From an uncultured Pelagibacteraceae bacterium (GTDB lineage Bacteria > Pseudomonadota > Alphaproteobacteria > Pelagibacterales > Pelagibacteraceae), in contig CACDII010000002.1 in the NCBI GenBank assembly GCA_902552985.1, forward strand, positions 115,353-179,352: DNA of 64,000 nucleotides, read 5' to 3'. A program made the position numbers and the translations under genes. Below the pieces are notes generated by a model. The model saw only the letters and a list, made by a program, of their open reading frames with translations, did no database searches and was not told the origin of the DNA. Positions 1-14,288 of the stretch are shown here, in pieces. How positions within the stretch are numbered: the stretch's first letter is position 1; the number at the start of each line of letters is the position of its first letter.

Positions 1-1
1 T

Positions 2-406
2 TATAATGAAAGTAAGCAAATTAAATATATTTTAAAGTTAATAAGGATTTTACCTTTCTTCATAAGGTTCTCAAAAAATTTTTTCAATGTTTACGTAATC
101 GAAAAAGAAGAATTTTTAAATAAATTTTTTTACCTTATGAATAAAGAAGAAATTAAAAAGAATATAGTAATGTACGATAAAAAATTAGGAATAAATGAAT
201 TTATGGATTATCTAGAAAAAGTTAATAACATAAAAAAAAAATTTAAAATTATAATACCAGTATTCTTAGCCAAAATTGTTCTCTTTTTAATAAAATACTT
301 ACCATTTAGAATTTCAATATTTGACAAAATTTTAACTTTTACTTTCAAGGATGATGAGTGGATAAATAAAATAGAATTAAATCAAAATGAATCAGGTAAA
401 ATTTAA
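2..406 (+). CDS. C-terminal part of a probable NAD-dependent sugar epimerase/dehydratase (5' end outside window)
   Basis: The frame is open from base 2 with no stop upstream of the first ATG at 137, so this is the 3' end of a longer gene. About 134 residues are visible. The stretch has features of the C-terminal lobe of extended SDR sugar epimerases: an 'IRILPFFI' segment, then 'LGINEFMDYLEK', then a basic and hydrophobic 'KFKIIIPVFLAKI' segment followed by a charged tail. The Rossmann motif and the YxxxK catalytic site would lie upstream and cannot be seen. It overlaps the next gene by 20 nt, which suggests co-transcription with a GtrA-like protein, and a glycosyltransferase lies beyond, so a role in surface glycan synthesis is likely. 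The family call is tentative. Confidence 0.45.
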   Translation, partial: YNESKQIKYILKLIRILPFFIRFSKNFFNVYVIEKEEFLNKFFYLMNKEEIKKNIVMYDKKLGINEFMDYLEKVNNIKKKFKIIIPVFLAKIVLFLIKYLPFRISIFDKILTFTFKDDEWINKIELNQNESGKI

Positions 407-755
407 TAATAAAATAAAATATTTATTAATATCAGTAACAAGTTTTATTTTATCAATTATATTTTTAAATATAAGTTTTTATATTACTAAAGATGAACAA
501 ATTTCTGCACAAATTTGTTTAGTTTTATTATTTATTAGTAATTTAATGTTATTCTTAAAATTTTATAAATCAAAACTTGAAACTAAAGTTTTCATTTTTA
601 TTTTTTTACTTTCTTCAATTTTTTTTAGAATATTCGAGTATTACTTATTTATTTTTTTATTAAGTGAATTAACTTATTTAAATATTTCTTGGTTCTTAGC
701 TTTGATTATTTCCTTTATATTTAAATTTATTATTTTTGACAAAATCTTCAATTAA
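387..755 (+). CDS. GtrA-like four-helix membrane protein
   Basis: A 122-residue, highly hydrophobic protein with four predicted membrane spans at about residues 11-32, 40-57, 67-90 and 97-118. Length, helix count and the ending 'LALIISFIFKFIIFDKIF' fit the GtrA/DPMS-like flippase family, whose last helix typically ends in a similar Phe-rich motif. Family members are thought to move polyprenyl-phosphate-linked sugars across the inner membrane for glucosylation of surface polymers. The start overlaps the upstream epimerase-like gene by 20 nt. The 3' end overlaps the convergent GT4 gene by 60 nt, so the C-terminal helix is coded on both strands. Substrate cannot be told. Confidence 0.6.
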   Translation: MNQVKFNNKIKYLLISVTSFILSIIFLNISFYITKDEQISAQICLVLLFISNLMLFLKFYKSKLETKVFIFIFLLSSIFFRIFEYYLFIFLLSELTYLNISWFLALIISFIFKFIIFDKIFN

Positions 756-1961
756 ATTTATATAATCTCTAGAAATTTTTTCATAAGAAAAATTTTCTGA
801 TATAATTTTGTGAATTTTTTCAGGATTTAAATTTAATTGATTATTATCAAACCATACAAAAAAATCATTTATATTTTCAAGCGAGGAGTCTTTAAATATA
901 AATCCCATTTCTAAAGATTTAATTAAATCTTTAGTTCCAGTGTTATCTAAAATAACTATCGGCAATCCTGTCGATAAACTTTCCAGTGCAATTTGTCCAA
1001 ACGATTCTTGTCTACTTGTATTTATAAGTAAATTTGATGCTGAATAAATTAATTTCAATTTATTTTCGTCTTCTATTTTTCCAAGAAAATTTATTTCTTC
1101 ATCTTGAAAATATTTTTTGTCAACGTCACCAAAAACATTTAAAATAAATTTATTTTCTGGATATTTTTTTTGTGTTTTTTTAAAAATATCAATAGCAATA
1201 TCAAGTCCCTTAATATATTTTTTGCTATAATTAGAAAAACCAAATAAAAAATAAAAAATATTATCTTGCCAAGACAAAGATTCTCTAGATTTTTTTTTAT
1301 CTATGGGTTTCCAAAAATTTGTATCAATGGGCAAAAATAACTTGTGAATTTTTTTATCTCTTAATAAATTACTTTTTTTGGCATTATTAAATTGCCAATC
1401 TGATGTCGCTATAACTTCAAAATTATTTGGTAAATTTTTTTTTTTTCTATTCCAAACCCATCTATTTAAATCAAATCCGCTTTCAGTATGAGGTCTATTA
1501 TTTTTTAAGTAACCTTCGATAAATCTATTGCTAAAAGTATAATGTTCAGCACCACAATACAGCCACATGTCATGTAGCGTCCAAAAGATAGGAATATTAA
1601 TTTTTTTTATTTGTTTAAGACTAATAAATTCATTCCCAATCCAGTGTATATTTAAAAAATCTGGATTATATTTTTTTATTTGTGATAAAATATTTGAATT
1701 AAAAAAAGAAATAGTATGTGTATTTTTATTTTTAGTTTTAAAAAAAAACTTTAAATTTCTTGAGATTTTTTTTTTATTTTTCCAAAAAAAATTATCTAAA
1801 TTGGACTGATTATAAATAACATTTTTATCAGAAGTATTTTTTTCAGCCACCAAAATTTTAGAATTTACATTTGATTTAATTAAACAGTCGTTTATTCTTT
1901 TTACTGCTATGCCAGCACCTCCATCATCAGAAAAATTTAAATGTAGGATTTTTTTATTCAT
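696..1961 (-). CDS. GT4-family glycosyltransferase
   Basis: A 421-residue GT-B fold glycosyltransferase. The N-terminus 'ILHLNFSDDGGAGIAVKRI' is the usual acceptor-domain start of this family. The middle has 'IFWTLHDMWLYCGAEHYTF', common in GT4 enzymes of polysaccharide clusters. The C-terminal nucleotide-sugar domain has 'NTSRQESFGQIALESLSTG', the E-x7-E signature of retaining GT4 enzymes. It probably adds a sugar to a cell-surface polysaccharide. It is transcribed away from murB and converges on the GtrA-like gene with a 60-nt overlap. Donor and acceptor sugars cannot be inferred. The gene holds many A/T homopolymers but the frame is intact. Confidence 0.85.
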   Translation of the reverse strand: MNKKILHLNFSDDGGAGIAVKRINDCLIKSNVNSKILVAEKNTSDKNVIYNQSNLDNFFWKNKKKISRNLKFFFKTKNKNTHTISFFNSNILSQIKKYNPDFLNIHWIGNEFISLKQIKKINIPIFWTLHDMWLYCGAEHYTFSNRFIEGYLKNNRPHTESGFDLNRWVWNRKKKNLPNNFEVIATSDWQFNNAKKSNLLRDKKIHKLFLPIDTNFWKPIDKKKSRESLSWQDNIFYFLFGFSNYSKKYIKGLDIAIDIFKKTQKKYPENKFILNVFGDVDKKYFQDEEINFLGKIEDENKLKLIYSASNLLINTSRQESFGQIALESLSTGLPIVILDNTGTKDLIKSLEMGFIFKDSSLENINDFFVWFDNNQLNLNPEKIHKIISENFSYEKISRDYINLIEDFVKNNKFKYKGNNQS

Positions 1962-2009
1962 GTATTATATATAATCTTGAGAGTATATTAATTATATAAT
2001 TAATTATAA

Positions 2010-2918
2010 ATGAATAATGATAATTTAACAAGTTTTGCAAATGAAATTAAAGGTAAATTTATTTTTAATTACGATTTAAAAAAAACTAATTGGTTTAATA
2101 TAGGAGGCAAGGCTAAAATTTATTTTAAACCCGATAGTTTAAGTGAATTGGTTATTTTTTTAAAAAAATTTGGATCTAAAGAAAAAATTTTTATTTTAGG
2201 CGCTGGCTCAAATGTTTTGATAAGTAACAGTTTATTTAATGGAACAGTAATTAAGTTAGGAAAAAATTTTTCTAATATTTCTCTTCTTCCAAATAGAACT
2301 ATTGTTGCGGGTTGTGCAGCATCCGACAAAAAATTGTCAGAATTTGCATTTAACAATGGCATTGGAGGTTTAGAATTTCTTTCTTGCATCCCAGGAACAG
2401 TCGGCGGAGGTTTAAGAATGAATTCTGGTTGTTTCAAAAGAGAATTTAAAGATATTATTTTATCTGTTCAAGCGATTGATAAAACTGGCAAAATTTTTAC
2501 TATACCATCCTCTAAAATTGAATTTGGTTATAGGAAAACCAATTTGGATAAGGATTTAATTTTTTTAAGCGCTTCTTTTAAAGGTGAGGAAAAAAATAAG
2601 CAAAAAATTGAAGAAGATATAAAAAATTTACAAAATGAGAAAAATAAAACTCAACCAACAAAAACTAAAACTGGCGGAAGTACCTTTAAAAATCCTATAG
2701 ACCAAACAGATCAAAAAGTTTGGGAACTTATAAAAAAATCTGTTCCTTTAGAAACTAAATTTGGTGATGCAGAAATTTCACAAAAGCACTGTAATTTTTT
2801 TGTAAACAAAAGCAACGCGAGCTTTGAAGATATGAAAAAATTGATAGATTTCGTTAAAAAAAATGTAAAATCAAAAACTGGTATAGAATTAGAAACAGAA
2901 ATAGAAATAATCGAGTGA
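2010..2918 (+). CDS. murB: UDP-N-acetylenolpyruvoylglucosamine reductase
   Basis: MurB reduces UDP-GlcNAc-enolpyruvate to UDP-MurNAc with NADPH and FAD in the cytoplasm, the second committed step of peptidoglycan synthesis. The FAD-binding motif GAGSNVL is at residues 64-70. The stretch 'IPGTVGGGLRMNSG' is at about 127-140. The catalytic serine is in 'GGSTFKNP' near residue 224, and the usual C-terminal 'ISQKHCNFFVN' follows. At 302 aa it is normal for the family. It overlaps ddl by 4 nt (GTGA) and starts a wall/division operon. A 48-bp AT-rich gap separates it from the divergent glycosyltransferase gene. Confidence 0.97.
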   Translation: MNNDNLTSFANEIKGKFIFNYDLKKTNWFNIGGKAKIYFKPDSLSELVIFLKKFGSKEKIFILGAGSNVLISNSLFNGTVIKLGKNFSNISLLPNRTIVAGCAASDKKLSEFAFNNGIGGLEFLSCIPGTVGGGLRMNSGCFKREFKDIILSVQAIDKTGKIFTIPSSKIEFGYRKTNLDKDLIFLSASFKGEEKNKQKIEEDIKNLQNEKNKTQPTKTKTGGSTFKNPIDQTDQKVWELIKKSVPLETKFGDAEISQKHCNFFVNKSNASFEDMKKLIDFVKKNVKSKTGIELETEIEIIE

Positions 2919-3835
2919 TAAAAAAAATTTTAATTTTAGGTGGAGGAATTTCCAAAGAACGATTAATTAGTCTTCAAACTGCTAAAGCTGTTAACAAAGA
3001 GCTTAAAAAAAAATATAAAACTTTAATTTGCGAACCAGATGGGGATTTAATAAAGAAAATTAAAAAGTTCAAACCCGATGTAGTTTTTAATGCTTTACAT
3101 GGACAATTTGGTGAAGATGGATACGTCCAGGCTATATTAGAATCTCAAAGAGTAAAATATACGCATTCAGGAGTTAAAGCATCATATATAGCAATGGATA
3201 AGGAAATTTCTAAAAAAATTTATTTAAAAAATAAAATATTAACACCTAAGTATATTAAATACAATTTTGAAAAGAATAATAAAATTAATAATAAAATTAT
3301 TTTTAAAGTTCAAAAAAAATTGAAATTTCCCGTGGTTATAAAACCTATTAATGAAGGCTCAAGTGTTAATGTTTATATATGTAATAGAAAGAACTTTATT
3401 AAAAACTTAAAAAAAATGTTTTTTTATAGGGAAATTTTAATTGAAGAATTTATACCAGGTAGGGAAATTCAAGTAGCTATATTAGGAAAGAAAAAATTAG
3501 GAGCAATAGAGTTAATACCTAAAAGAAAATTTTATGATTATGAAGCAAAGTATAACGTTAAAGCTAAAACAAAACACGTTATTCCAGTGGATTTAAGTAA
3601 AAAAAATCTAAATAAGATTATGAATATTGCACTTAAAGGACATAATTTGATTGGATGCAAAGGCGTAACCAGATCAGATTTTAAATTTTACAAAAATAAA
3701 TTTTATTTATTGGAAACTAATACGCAACCTGGAATGACAAACTTATCTTTAGTTCCAGAAATAGCAAGCTACTCTGGAATGAAATTTATTGATTTAATCG
3801 AGTGGATTTTAAAAGATGCTTCAACAAATAGATAA
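2915..3835 (+). CDS. ddl: D-alanine--D-alanine ligase
   Basis: An ATP-grasp enzyme that joins two D-Ala residues for the peptidoglycan stem. Visible hallmarks are 'DVVFNALHGQFGEDGYVQ' near residues 55-72, 'FPVVIKPINEGSSVNVYIC' (ATP-grasp lysine and the serine loop), 'EEFIPGREIQVAILG', and the metal/ATP region ending 'LLETNTQPGMTNLSLVPEIA'. At 306 aa it has typical ddlB length. It starts with GTG inside the murB stop region (GTGA overlap), and its last 20 nt overlap ftsQ, indicating translational coupling in the dcw-type operon. Confidence 0.96.
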   Translation: MIKKILILGGGISKERLISLQTAKAVNKELKKKYKTLICEPDGDLIKKIKKFKPDVVFNALHGQFGEDGYVQAILESQRVKYTHSGVKASYIAMDKEISKKIYLKNKILTPKYIKYNFEKNNKINNKIIFKVQKKLKFPVVIKPINEGSSVNVYICNRKNFIKNLKKMFFYREILIEEFIPGREIQVAILGKKKLGAIELIPKRKFYDYEAKYNVKAKTKHVIPVDLSKKNLNKIMNIALKGHNLIGCKGVTRSDFKFYKNKFYLLETNTQPGMTNLSLVPEIASYSGMKFIDLIEWILKDASTNR

Positions 3836-4499
3836 AAAAAAAAATATATTTATTTATGTTATTTTACTATTTTTATTAAGCACAATAAATAATTTGTCAT
3901 TACATAACTCTGAAAATTTAAAGTTAAAAATCAAAAGTATATATGTAAGTGGGCTTAGTGAAGAGAAAAATTTAAAAATTTCTGAGGAATTTGATGAATT
4001 AATTTCTAAAAATATTTTTTTTATTAGTAAAAGTTATTTTAAAACTATTCTTGAAAAATACAGTTTGATTCATTCGTTTCAAATTAAAAAAATCTTTCCG
4101 AATTCTATTGAAATACAGATTGAAAAAACTAAATTATTAGGGATAGCACATTACGCAGATGAAAAATTTTTTATAGGATCGAATGGAAAATTAATAAAGT
4201 ATAATCCAAATAATAAAAGTTTACCTTTAGTATATGGAAAAATTAAAACTGAAAATTTTATAAATTTAAAAAAAATAATTGATAAATCTATATTGAATTT
4301 TGAGGAAATATCAGAAATATTTTATTTCCCTTCTGGTAGATGGGATATTAAAATGAAAAATAAAATCTTGATTAAACTTCCAAATAAAAATTTATTAGAG
4401 GCAATAAATTTTGCAATTAAACTTACTCAGGATGAAACAATTAAAAGTAATAAAGTTATTGATTTAAGAATAGCGAATTATGTTATTTCAAAAAAATGA
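3816..4499 (+). CDS. ftsQ: Cell division protein FtsQ
   Basis: A 227-residue bitopic membrane protein: short cytoplasmic N-terminus, one membrane span at about residues 10-27, then a periplasmic POTRA domain ('LKIKSIYVSGLSEEKNLKI') and a beta domain. The 'FPNSIEIQIEKTKLLGIAHY' segment corresponds to the conserved FtsQ POTRA/beta junction, and 'FIGSNGKLIKY' follows it as in other FtsQ proteins. FtsQ links early and late divisome proteins. Position between ddl and ftsA agrees with the classic dcw order. The start lies 20 nt inside ddl and the stop overlaps ftsA by 4 nt. Confidence 0.88.
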   Translation: MLQQIDKKKNIFIYVILLFLLSTINNLSLHNSENLKLKIKSIYVSGLSEEKNLKISEEFDELISKNIFFISKSYFKTILEKYSLIHSFQIKKIFPNSIEIQIEKTKLLGIAHYADEKFFIGSNGKLIKYNPNNKSLPLVYGKIKTENFINLKKIIDKSILNFEEISEIFYFPSGRWDIKMKNKILIKLPNKNLLEAINFAIKLTQDETIKSNKVIDLRIANYVISKK

Positions 4500-5209
4500 A
4501 AGAGAAGAAATTTGACATATATCTGTATATAAGTTCTACTAAATTAAGTGTATCTATTTTTGATAAATCTGATCTTGTTAAATCTATATTTTTTAAAGAA
4601 TTTAATTGCAAAACTAATTTATATAAAGAAAAACTAAATTTTTATGAAATAGAAAAAATTATAGAAAAAAATATTTTTGAAATTGAAAAATTTACAGGAA
4701 ATTTTTTAAATGATATCTATCTTATAGTTGACAGTCCAGAGTCATTAAAAATCGGTATATCGTTATCAAAAAATAATGAAGATAAAAAAATTGAAGAAAA
4801 AGATGTTAAATATTTGATTCAAGATTGCAAACAGCAAATTCTTAGTTCAAATTTTAATGAAGATATTATTCATATTATTATTACTAATTATGTAGTTGAT
4901 GAAATTGAGTACAAGTATTTACCTTTAAATAATACCTGCAAAAAATTTTCTGTTAATCTTGAATTTATTTGTTTTCCAAAAATCTTAATTAGGAAACTAA
5001 AAGACTTGTTTAACAATCATCAAATTTCTATAAATAAAATTATTTGTGGAAATTATGTTAGATCTTTTAAAAATTCAGAATCTGACTTAAATATTTGTGC
5101 AACTGGACTGAGTTTGGTAGAGGGAGCCAATAAACAAGAAGTTGCAATAATACCAAAAAAACTTGAAAAAAAAGGTTTTTTTGAGAGACTTTTTCATGTT
5201 TTTAATTAG
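4496..5209 (+). CDS. ftsA: Shortened FtsA-like division protein lacking the actin ATPase lobe
   Basis: The position directly after ftsQ (ATGA overlap) is that of ftsA, but the product has only 237 aa against roughly 400-420 in usual FtsA. Residues 5-85 resemble subdomain 1A. Residues about 98-200 resemble the SHS2-like subdomain 1C, with helix 'EEKDVKYLIQDCKQQI' and strand 'DIIHIIITNYVVDEIEYKY'. The normal ATPase region (the D-x-G-x-G-T-type phosphate loop of domain 2) is not visible. After a short piece 'CATGLSLVEGA' the protein ends in a basic amphipathic segment, 'KKGFFERLFHVF', as expected for the FtsA membrane-targeting helix. Function as an FtsZ membrane tether is inferred from synteny and this tail. 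Confidence 0.65.
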   Translation: MKEKKFDIYLYISSTKLSVSIFDKSDLVKSIFFKEFNCKTNLYKEKLNFYEIEKIIEKNIFEIEKFTGNFLNDIYLIVDSPESLKIGISLSKNNEDKKIEEKDVKYLIQDCKQQILSSNFNEDIIHIIITNYVVDEIEYKYLPLNNTCKKFSVNLEFICFPKILIRKLKDLFNNHQISINKIICGNYVRSFKNSESDLNICATGLSLVEGANKQEVAIIPKKLEKKGFFERLFHVFN

Positions 5210-5274
5210 AACTGGTATTTTATTGTAACATTTGTTGTTTTTAAAAAATTTGTTAAAAATTTTATATTTCTCAC

Positions 5275-6195
5275 ATGTCAGTTTTAAACCAAAAAACAGT
5301 AAAACAAACTATAAAAATTAATGGTGTTGGATTACATAGCGGTAAAAAGGTAGAGTTAAAAATTAAACCAGCAGAACCTAACACAGGTATAATTTTCAAA
5401 AGAACTGATTTAAAAAATAATAATTATGTAGTTCCAGGCGTTTATAATGTTTCTAGCGCATCTTTCTGCACAACTATTTCAAATGAAAATGGAGTAAGTA
5501 TTTCCACAATTGAACATTTAATGGCAGCTTTATACGGCAAAGGAATTGATAATGCTTTAATTGAAATTAACAATTCAGAAGTACCAATTTTAGATGGATC
5601 TGCGAAAAATTTTGTAGACGAAATTAATAAAGTTGGAATTACAATTAGCAAAACTCCTATCAAGATAATTAAAATAGAGAAAAAAGTAGATTTGAAAGAT
5701 GGATCAAAAACGATATCAATCGAACCTAGTAAGATTAGCTTAGATATTGACTTTGAAATTAAGTATGAAAATCCACTTATAGGAACACAAAGAAATTTAA
5801 TTAAAGTTTATGAAGCAGATTTAGAGGATATATATAATTCTAGAACCTTTTGTTTATTTGAAGATATTGAAAAATTAAAAAAAATGAATTTAGCAAAAGG
5901 TGGAAGTCTAGAAAATGCTGTTGTTGTCAAAGATAGTGAAATTTTAAATAAAGAAGGACTTAGAAATAAAAAAGAATTTGTAAACCATAAAATTCTAGAT
6001 TGTATAGGAGATCTGTATTTATCAGGATATAAAATTATTGGATCAATAAAATGCTCGCAAGGTGGTCATAAACTTACTAATCAATTATTAAGAAAGGTTT
6101 TTCAAGATAATAACAACTTTTCAATTGTTGAAATTAAAGAGAAAAACATTCCACATTCGTTTATCAATAAAAACTTCTTAAAATCAATTGCATAA
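5275..6195 (+). CDS. lpxC: UDP-3-O-acyl-N-acetylglucosamine deacetylase
   Basis: A zinc-dependent deacetylase, the first committed step of lipid A synthesis. Visible signatures are 'TIEHLMAALYGKGIDN' with the zinc ligand His81, 'EVPILDGSAKNFV', 'RTFCLFEDIEKLK' with 'NLAKGGSLENAVV', 'FVNHKILDCIGDLYLSG' with the second His and the Asp ligand, and the C-terminal 'GGHKLTNQLL' histidine. At 306 aa it is normal. It lies 65 bp after ftsA, the place where ftsZ sits in most dcw clusters; that gap holds only AT-rich spacer and probably the lpxC promoter. The organism therefore makes an LPS-type outer membrane. Confidence 0.97.
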   Translation: MSVLNQKTVKQTIKINGVGLHSGKKVELKIKPAEPNTGIIFKRTDLKNNNYVVPGVYNVSSASFCTTISNENGVSISTIEHLMAALYGKGIDNALIEINNSEVPILDGSAKNFVDEINKVGITISKTPIKIIKIEKKVDLKDGSKTISIEPSKISLDIDFEIKYENPLIGTQRNLIKVYEADLEDIYNSRTFCLFEDIEKLKKMNLAKGGSLENAVVVKDSEILNKEGLRNKKEFVNHKILDCIGDLYLSGYKIIGSIKCSQGGHKLTNQLLRKVFQDNNNFSIVEIKEKNIPHSFINKNFLKSIA

Positions 6196-6233
6196 AAGTT
6201 AGAAATTTTAAGATAATCTGTTAGTAATTCTAA

Positions 6234-10781
<4,548 letters not shown>

Positions 10782-10785
<4 letters not shown>

Positions 10786-12818
10786 TTAATTCTTTTTTGG
10801 TATCTTATCCAACCTGGACTTCTTGTTTCTTCTTGCATATCAAAATCCTGATTAAATTCAAAATCATCTTCGTCGCTATTTTTTTCATCAAATAAAGTAT
10901 TTTTTTGTAAATTTTTTTCAGGCAGCTCTCCAATAAATCTTGATGCCATACTATCAATCCAATCACCTTGATAATATCTATTCATCGAAAAAGATATTAA
11001 GGCTAATTTTTTAGCTCTTGTTATACCAACATAGGCAAGTCTTCTTTCTTCTTCTAATCCATCTTGTCCTTTTTCCTCAATAGATTTTTGGTGAGGGAAT
11101 AATCCTTCCTCCCAACCTGGCAAAAAAATTACATCAAATTCCAAACCTTTTGCACTATGCATTGTCATTAAATTAACTTTTTCTCCTTCCCAATTTTTAT
11201 CAATAGAAGTAGCTAATGCCACATGTTCTAAAAAGCTTTCAAGATTATCAAACTCTTTCATTGCACTTAAAAGTTCTTTAATATTTTCTAATCTATTTTC
11301 ATTTTCTAGATCTTTTTTATTTTTAAGCATCATTGAATATCCAGACTCATCCAAAATTATTTGTAATAATTTTACATGATTCATTTTTTTAATATTTAAA
11401 TCGTTCCTCCATTTTGCTACCAAATTTAAAAAAGAATTTAAGCCAACTTTAGCTTTTGGTTTTATCAAATTATTTTCTATCATTTTTTTTGAAGACATTT
11501 CCAAACTAATTAAATTTTTTTTAGAGAATTTATGAATTTCTTTTAAAGTAGTGTCCCCAATTGATCTTTTAGGGTTATTAACTATTCTGTCAAAAGCTAA
11601 ATCATCTTTATCTTGATAAACAATTCTTAAATACGAAACACAATCTTTGATTTCTGCTCTTTCATAAAATTTTATTCCACCAAGTATTCTGTATGGAAGA
11701 CCAATTTTAAGGAAACGTTCTTCAAATTCTCTTGTTTGGAAAATAGCTCTGACTAAAATTGAGATGTTATTAAGTGAATATTTTTTTTTTAATTTTTTTT
11801 CTATTTCATCAGCAATACCGATTGCCTCATCTTTACCATTCTTAAAACAGTTTAGTTTTACAAGATCACCCTCTTTCATTGAAGTTTTAAGTGTTTTTCC
11901 AACTCTATTTTGATTATTTTCAATAAGATTTGAAGCAACTGATAATATGTTTTGAGAAGATCTATAATTTTCTTCTAGTCTTATTATTTTTGTATTTTTA
12001 TATACTTTATCGAATTCTAAAAAATTTTTAATTTCAGCGCCTCTCCAACTGTAAATAGATTGGTCATCATCTCCGACGCAGCAAATATTTTGATGTTTTT
12101 TTGCTAGTAAATTTAACCACTTACTTTGTATAAAATTTGTATCTTGATATTCGTCTACTAAAATATATTTAAAATTATTGGAATAGATTTGATTTATATC
12201 GGGATTATTTTCAAATATTTTAACACAATGCAATATTAGATCTCCAAAATCACAAGCATTTAAATCTAACAATTTATTTTGATAAATTTGGTATATGGGT
12301 AAGACAGTTTTTTCGTAAATATTTTTTTTATCCAAAATTACATCATTAGGATAAAATCCTTTATTTTTCCATTTATCAATAATTGACAAAATATATTTTG
12401 GGGCAAGTTTTTTAATATCTATATTTTCAGCCTTACATATATTTTTAATTAATCTATTTTGGTCGTCTTGATCTATAATGGTAAAGTTCGAATTTAAATT
12501 AGCTGCAATAGCATGTTTTCTTAAAAGTTTTGCACATATAGAATGAAAAGTTCCTAACCACGAAAGTCCCACAGCTTCTTTTTTTAAGATTGAACTTACT
12601 CTATTTTGCATTTCTTTAGCTGCTTTATTAGTAAAGGTTACAGCTAGGATTTGATTGGGAAATGCTTTTTTTTCTTTTATAATATGTGCAATTCTTGATG
12701 TAAGGACTTTTGTTTTGCCAGATCCGGCACCTGCAACAATTAATAAAGGGCCATTAACCCATAAAACAGCTTCTTTTTGAGCTTTATTTAAATTTTTTAG
12801 GTATTCAGAGTTTATCAT
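10782..12818 (-). CDS. uvrD: UvrD/PcrA-type SF1 DNA helicase
   Basis: An ATP-dependent 3'-5' helicase for nucleotide excision and mismatch repair. Motif I is 'GAGSGKTKVLTSRI', motif II 'LVDEYQDTN', motif III 'DDDQSIYSWRGAEIKN', motif V 'TMHSAKGLEFDVIFLPG', and motif VI 'LAYVGITRAKK'. The open frame extends to an ATG at 12842, only 9 bp from the divergent AsmA-like gene. The internal ATG at 12818 ('MINSEYLKNLNKAQKEA') matches usual UvrD starts and leaves room for divergent promoters, so I chose it. It lies upstream of pepP with a 4-nt overlap. Confidence 0.95.
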
Positions 12819-12851
12819 TTTTAAATTATCATTATAAAGCAATTATATTTC

Positions 12852-14288
12852 ATGAAAAATATCAAAATTAAAATAAGTAATTTTAATAAATATTTAATAT
12901 TATTTATAACCTTATTATTTTTATATTTATTTTATTTATCAATACCAGCATTATATAATAAAGAAACATTGCAAAAAGAGTTAACTGAGAAATTATTAAG
13001 TGATTTTAATATAAATATTAGTTTATCTTCAGATATTAAGTATCTAATTCTTCCCTCTCCACATATACTAGTGAAAAATGTTAAGATATTTGATGATAAT
13101 AAAGATAATCCTAAGGAATTAAGTCAAATTAAAAATTTAAGAATTTTTATATCTCAGAAAAGTTTACTCAATCAAAAAAATATTAAAATAACTAGATTTT
13201 TAATTAAAGATGCAAATTTTTTGATTCAAAAAGATGATTTTGAATATTTGAATAATTTTATAAATCAAAAATTTTCTGAAAAAAAAATTAATATAAAAAA
13301 TAGTAATATTTTTTTTAAAGATAGCAATAATGAAACTATATCAATATTTAATATAAATAATTTTAAATTATTCTACGATCAAAATAAATTGGAAAACTTA
13401 ATAATATCTGAAGGAAAATTATTTAAAATACCTTTTACTTTTCAATGGAATAAAAAATTTAATTCCGATAGTGGTTCGGAGTTTTTTATGGAATTAAAAA
13501 AACTATTAATGAATATTAAAAATATTTCAACTCCAACACAAAATGAGGTTAACTCAGGAAAAAATACTTTATCACTAGGTAATTTTAAATTCGTTACTAA
13601 TTACAAGATTGAAAAAAATTTAATTTTACTAGATTCTAAAGAATCAAAATTAATTAATAATGAAATAGAATATCGTGGAGAAATTCATTTAAAGCCTTTT
13701 GATTTAAATTTAAATATTTTTTTGGAAAAATTTAATATAAATAAGTTCATTAATAAGAGTGATACGTATAAAGAATTACTATATTCAAATGTACTATTTA
13801 ATAAAAATTTGAGTGCTAATATTGCCTTCGATATAGAGCGTGTTGTAAAAAATAAATTATTTGATTCAGCAAAATTTTTTTTAAAATTTGATAATGGGGC
13901 TATTAATTTTAACAATTCTTATTTAATTAGCAAAAAAATTGGAAAGCTAAATGTTGATAATTCAAGTTTAAGATTTATTGAAGATCAACTAATTTTTAAG
14001 GGTAATTTTGATTTTCAAATCAAAGACTATAAAGAATTTTATAAATCTTTCCAAACACCTAAAAGAAATAGAAAAAAATTAAATAATATTTATTTTGATA
14101 TTGAATATAATATTTTTGAAAATAACCTAAAAGTTGTCGAAATCAGTCTTGATGATTTAAATAGAGAACCATCAGACTCTGTTAAATCAATCTTACAACA
14201 ATATAGCAACGACGTAGATAGTAAAATCGAAAATTGGATAGATCTTAAAATTTTTACTAATAAAGTTTTGGAAAATTATGCAGGATAA
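12852..14288 (+). CDS. AsmA-family inner-membrane-anchored protein
   Basis: A 478-residue protein with one N-terminal membrane anchor at about residues 13-32 ('[20 protein letters not shown]') and a long periplasmic part rich in alternating beta strands. The segment after the anchor ('[29 protein letters not shown]', here noted by its core '[16 protein letters not shown]') is the classic AsmA start, where membrane-near strands describe a lipid-binding groove. AsmA proteins are thought to aid phospholipid transport to the outer membrane. Compared with E. coli AsmA it is short and lacks a clear second AsmA_2 domain. The 3' end overlaps fumC by 13 nt on the opposite strand. Confidence 0.7.
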   Translation: MKNIKIKISNFNKYLILFITLLFLYLFYLSIPALYNKETLQKELTEKLLSDFNINISLSSDIKYLILPSPHILVKNVKIFDDNKDNPKELSQIKNLRIFISQKSLLNQKNIKITRFLIKDANFLIQKDDFEYLNNFINQKFSEKKINIKNSNIFFKDSNNETISIFNINNFKLFYDQNKLENLIISEGKLFKIPFTFQWNKKFNSDSGSEFFMELKKLLMNIKNISTPTQNEVNSGKNTLSLGNFKFVTNYKIEKNLILLDSKESKLINNEIEYRGEIHLKPFDLNLNIFLEKFNINKFINKSDTYKELLYSNVLFNKNLSANIAFDIERVVKNKLFDSAKFFLKFDNGAINFNNSYLISKKIGKLNVDNSSLRFIEDQLIFKGNFDFQIKDYKEFYKSFQTPKRNRKKLNNIYFDIEYNIFENNLKVVEISLDDLNREPSDSVKSILQQYSNDVDSKIENWIDLKIFTNKVLENYAG

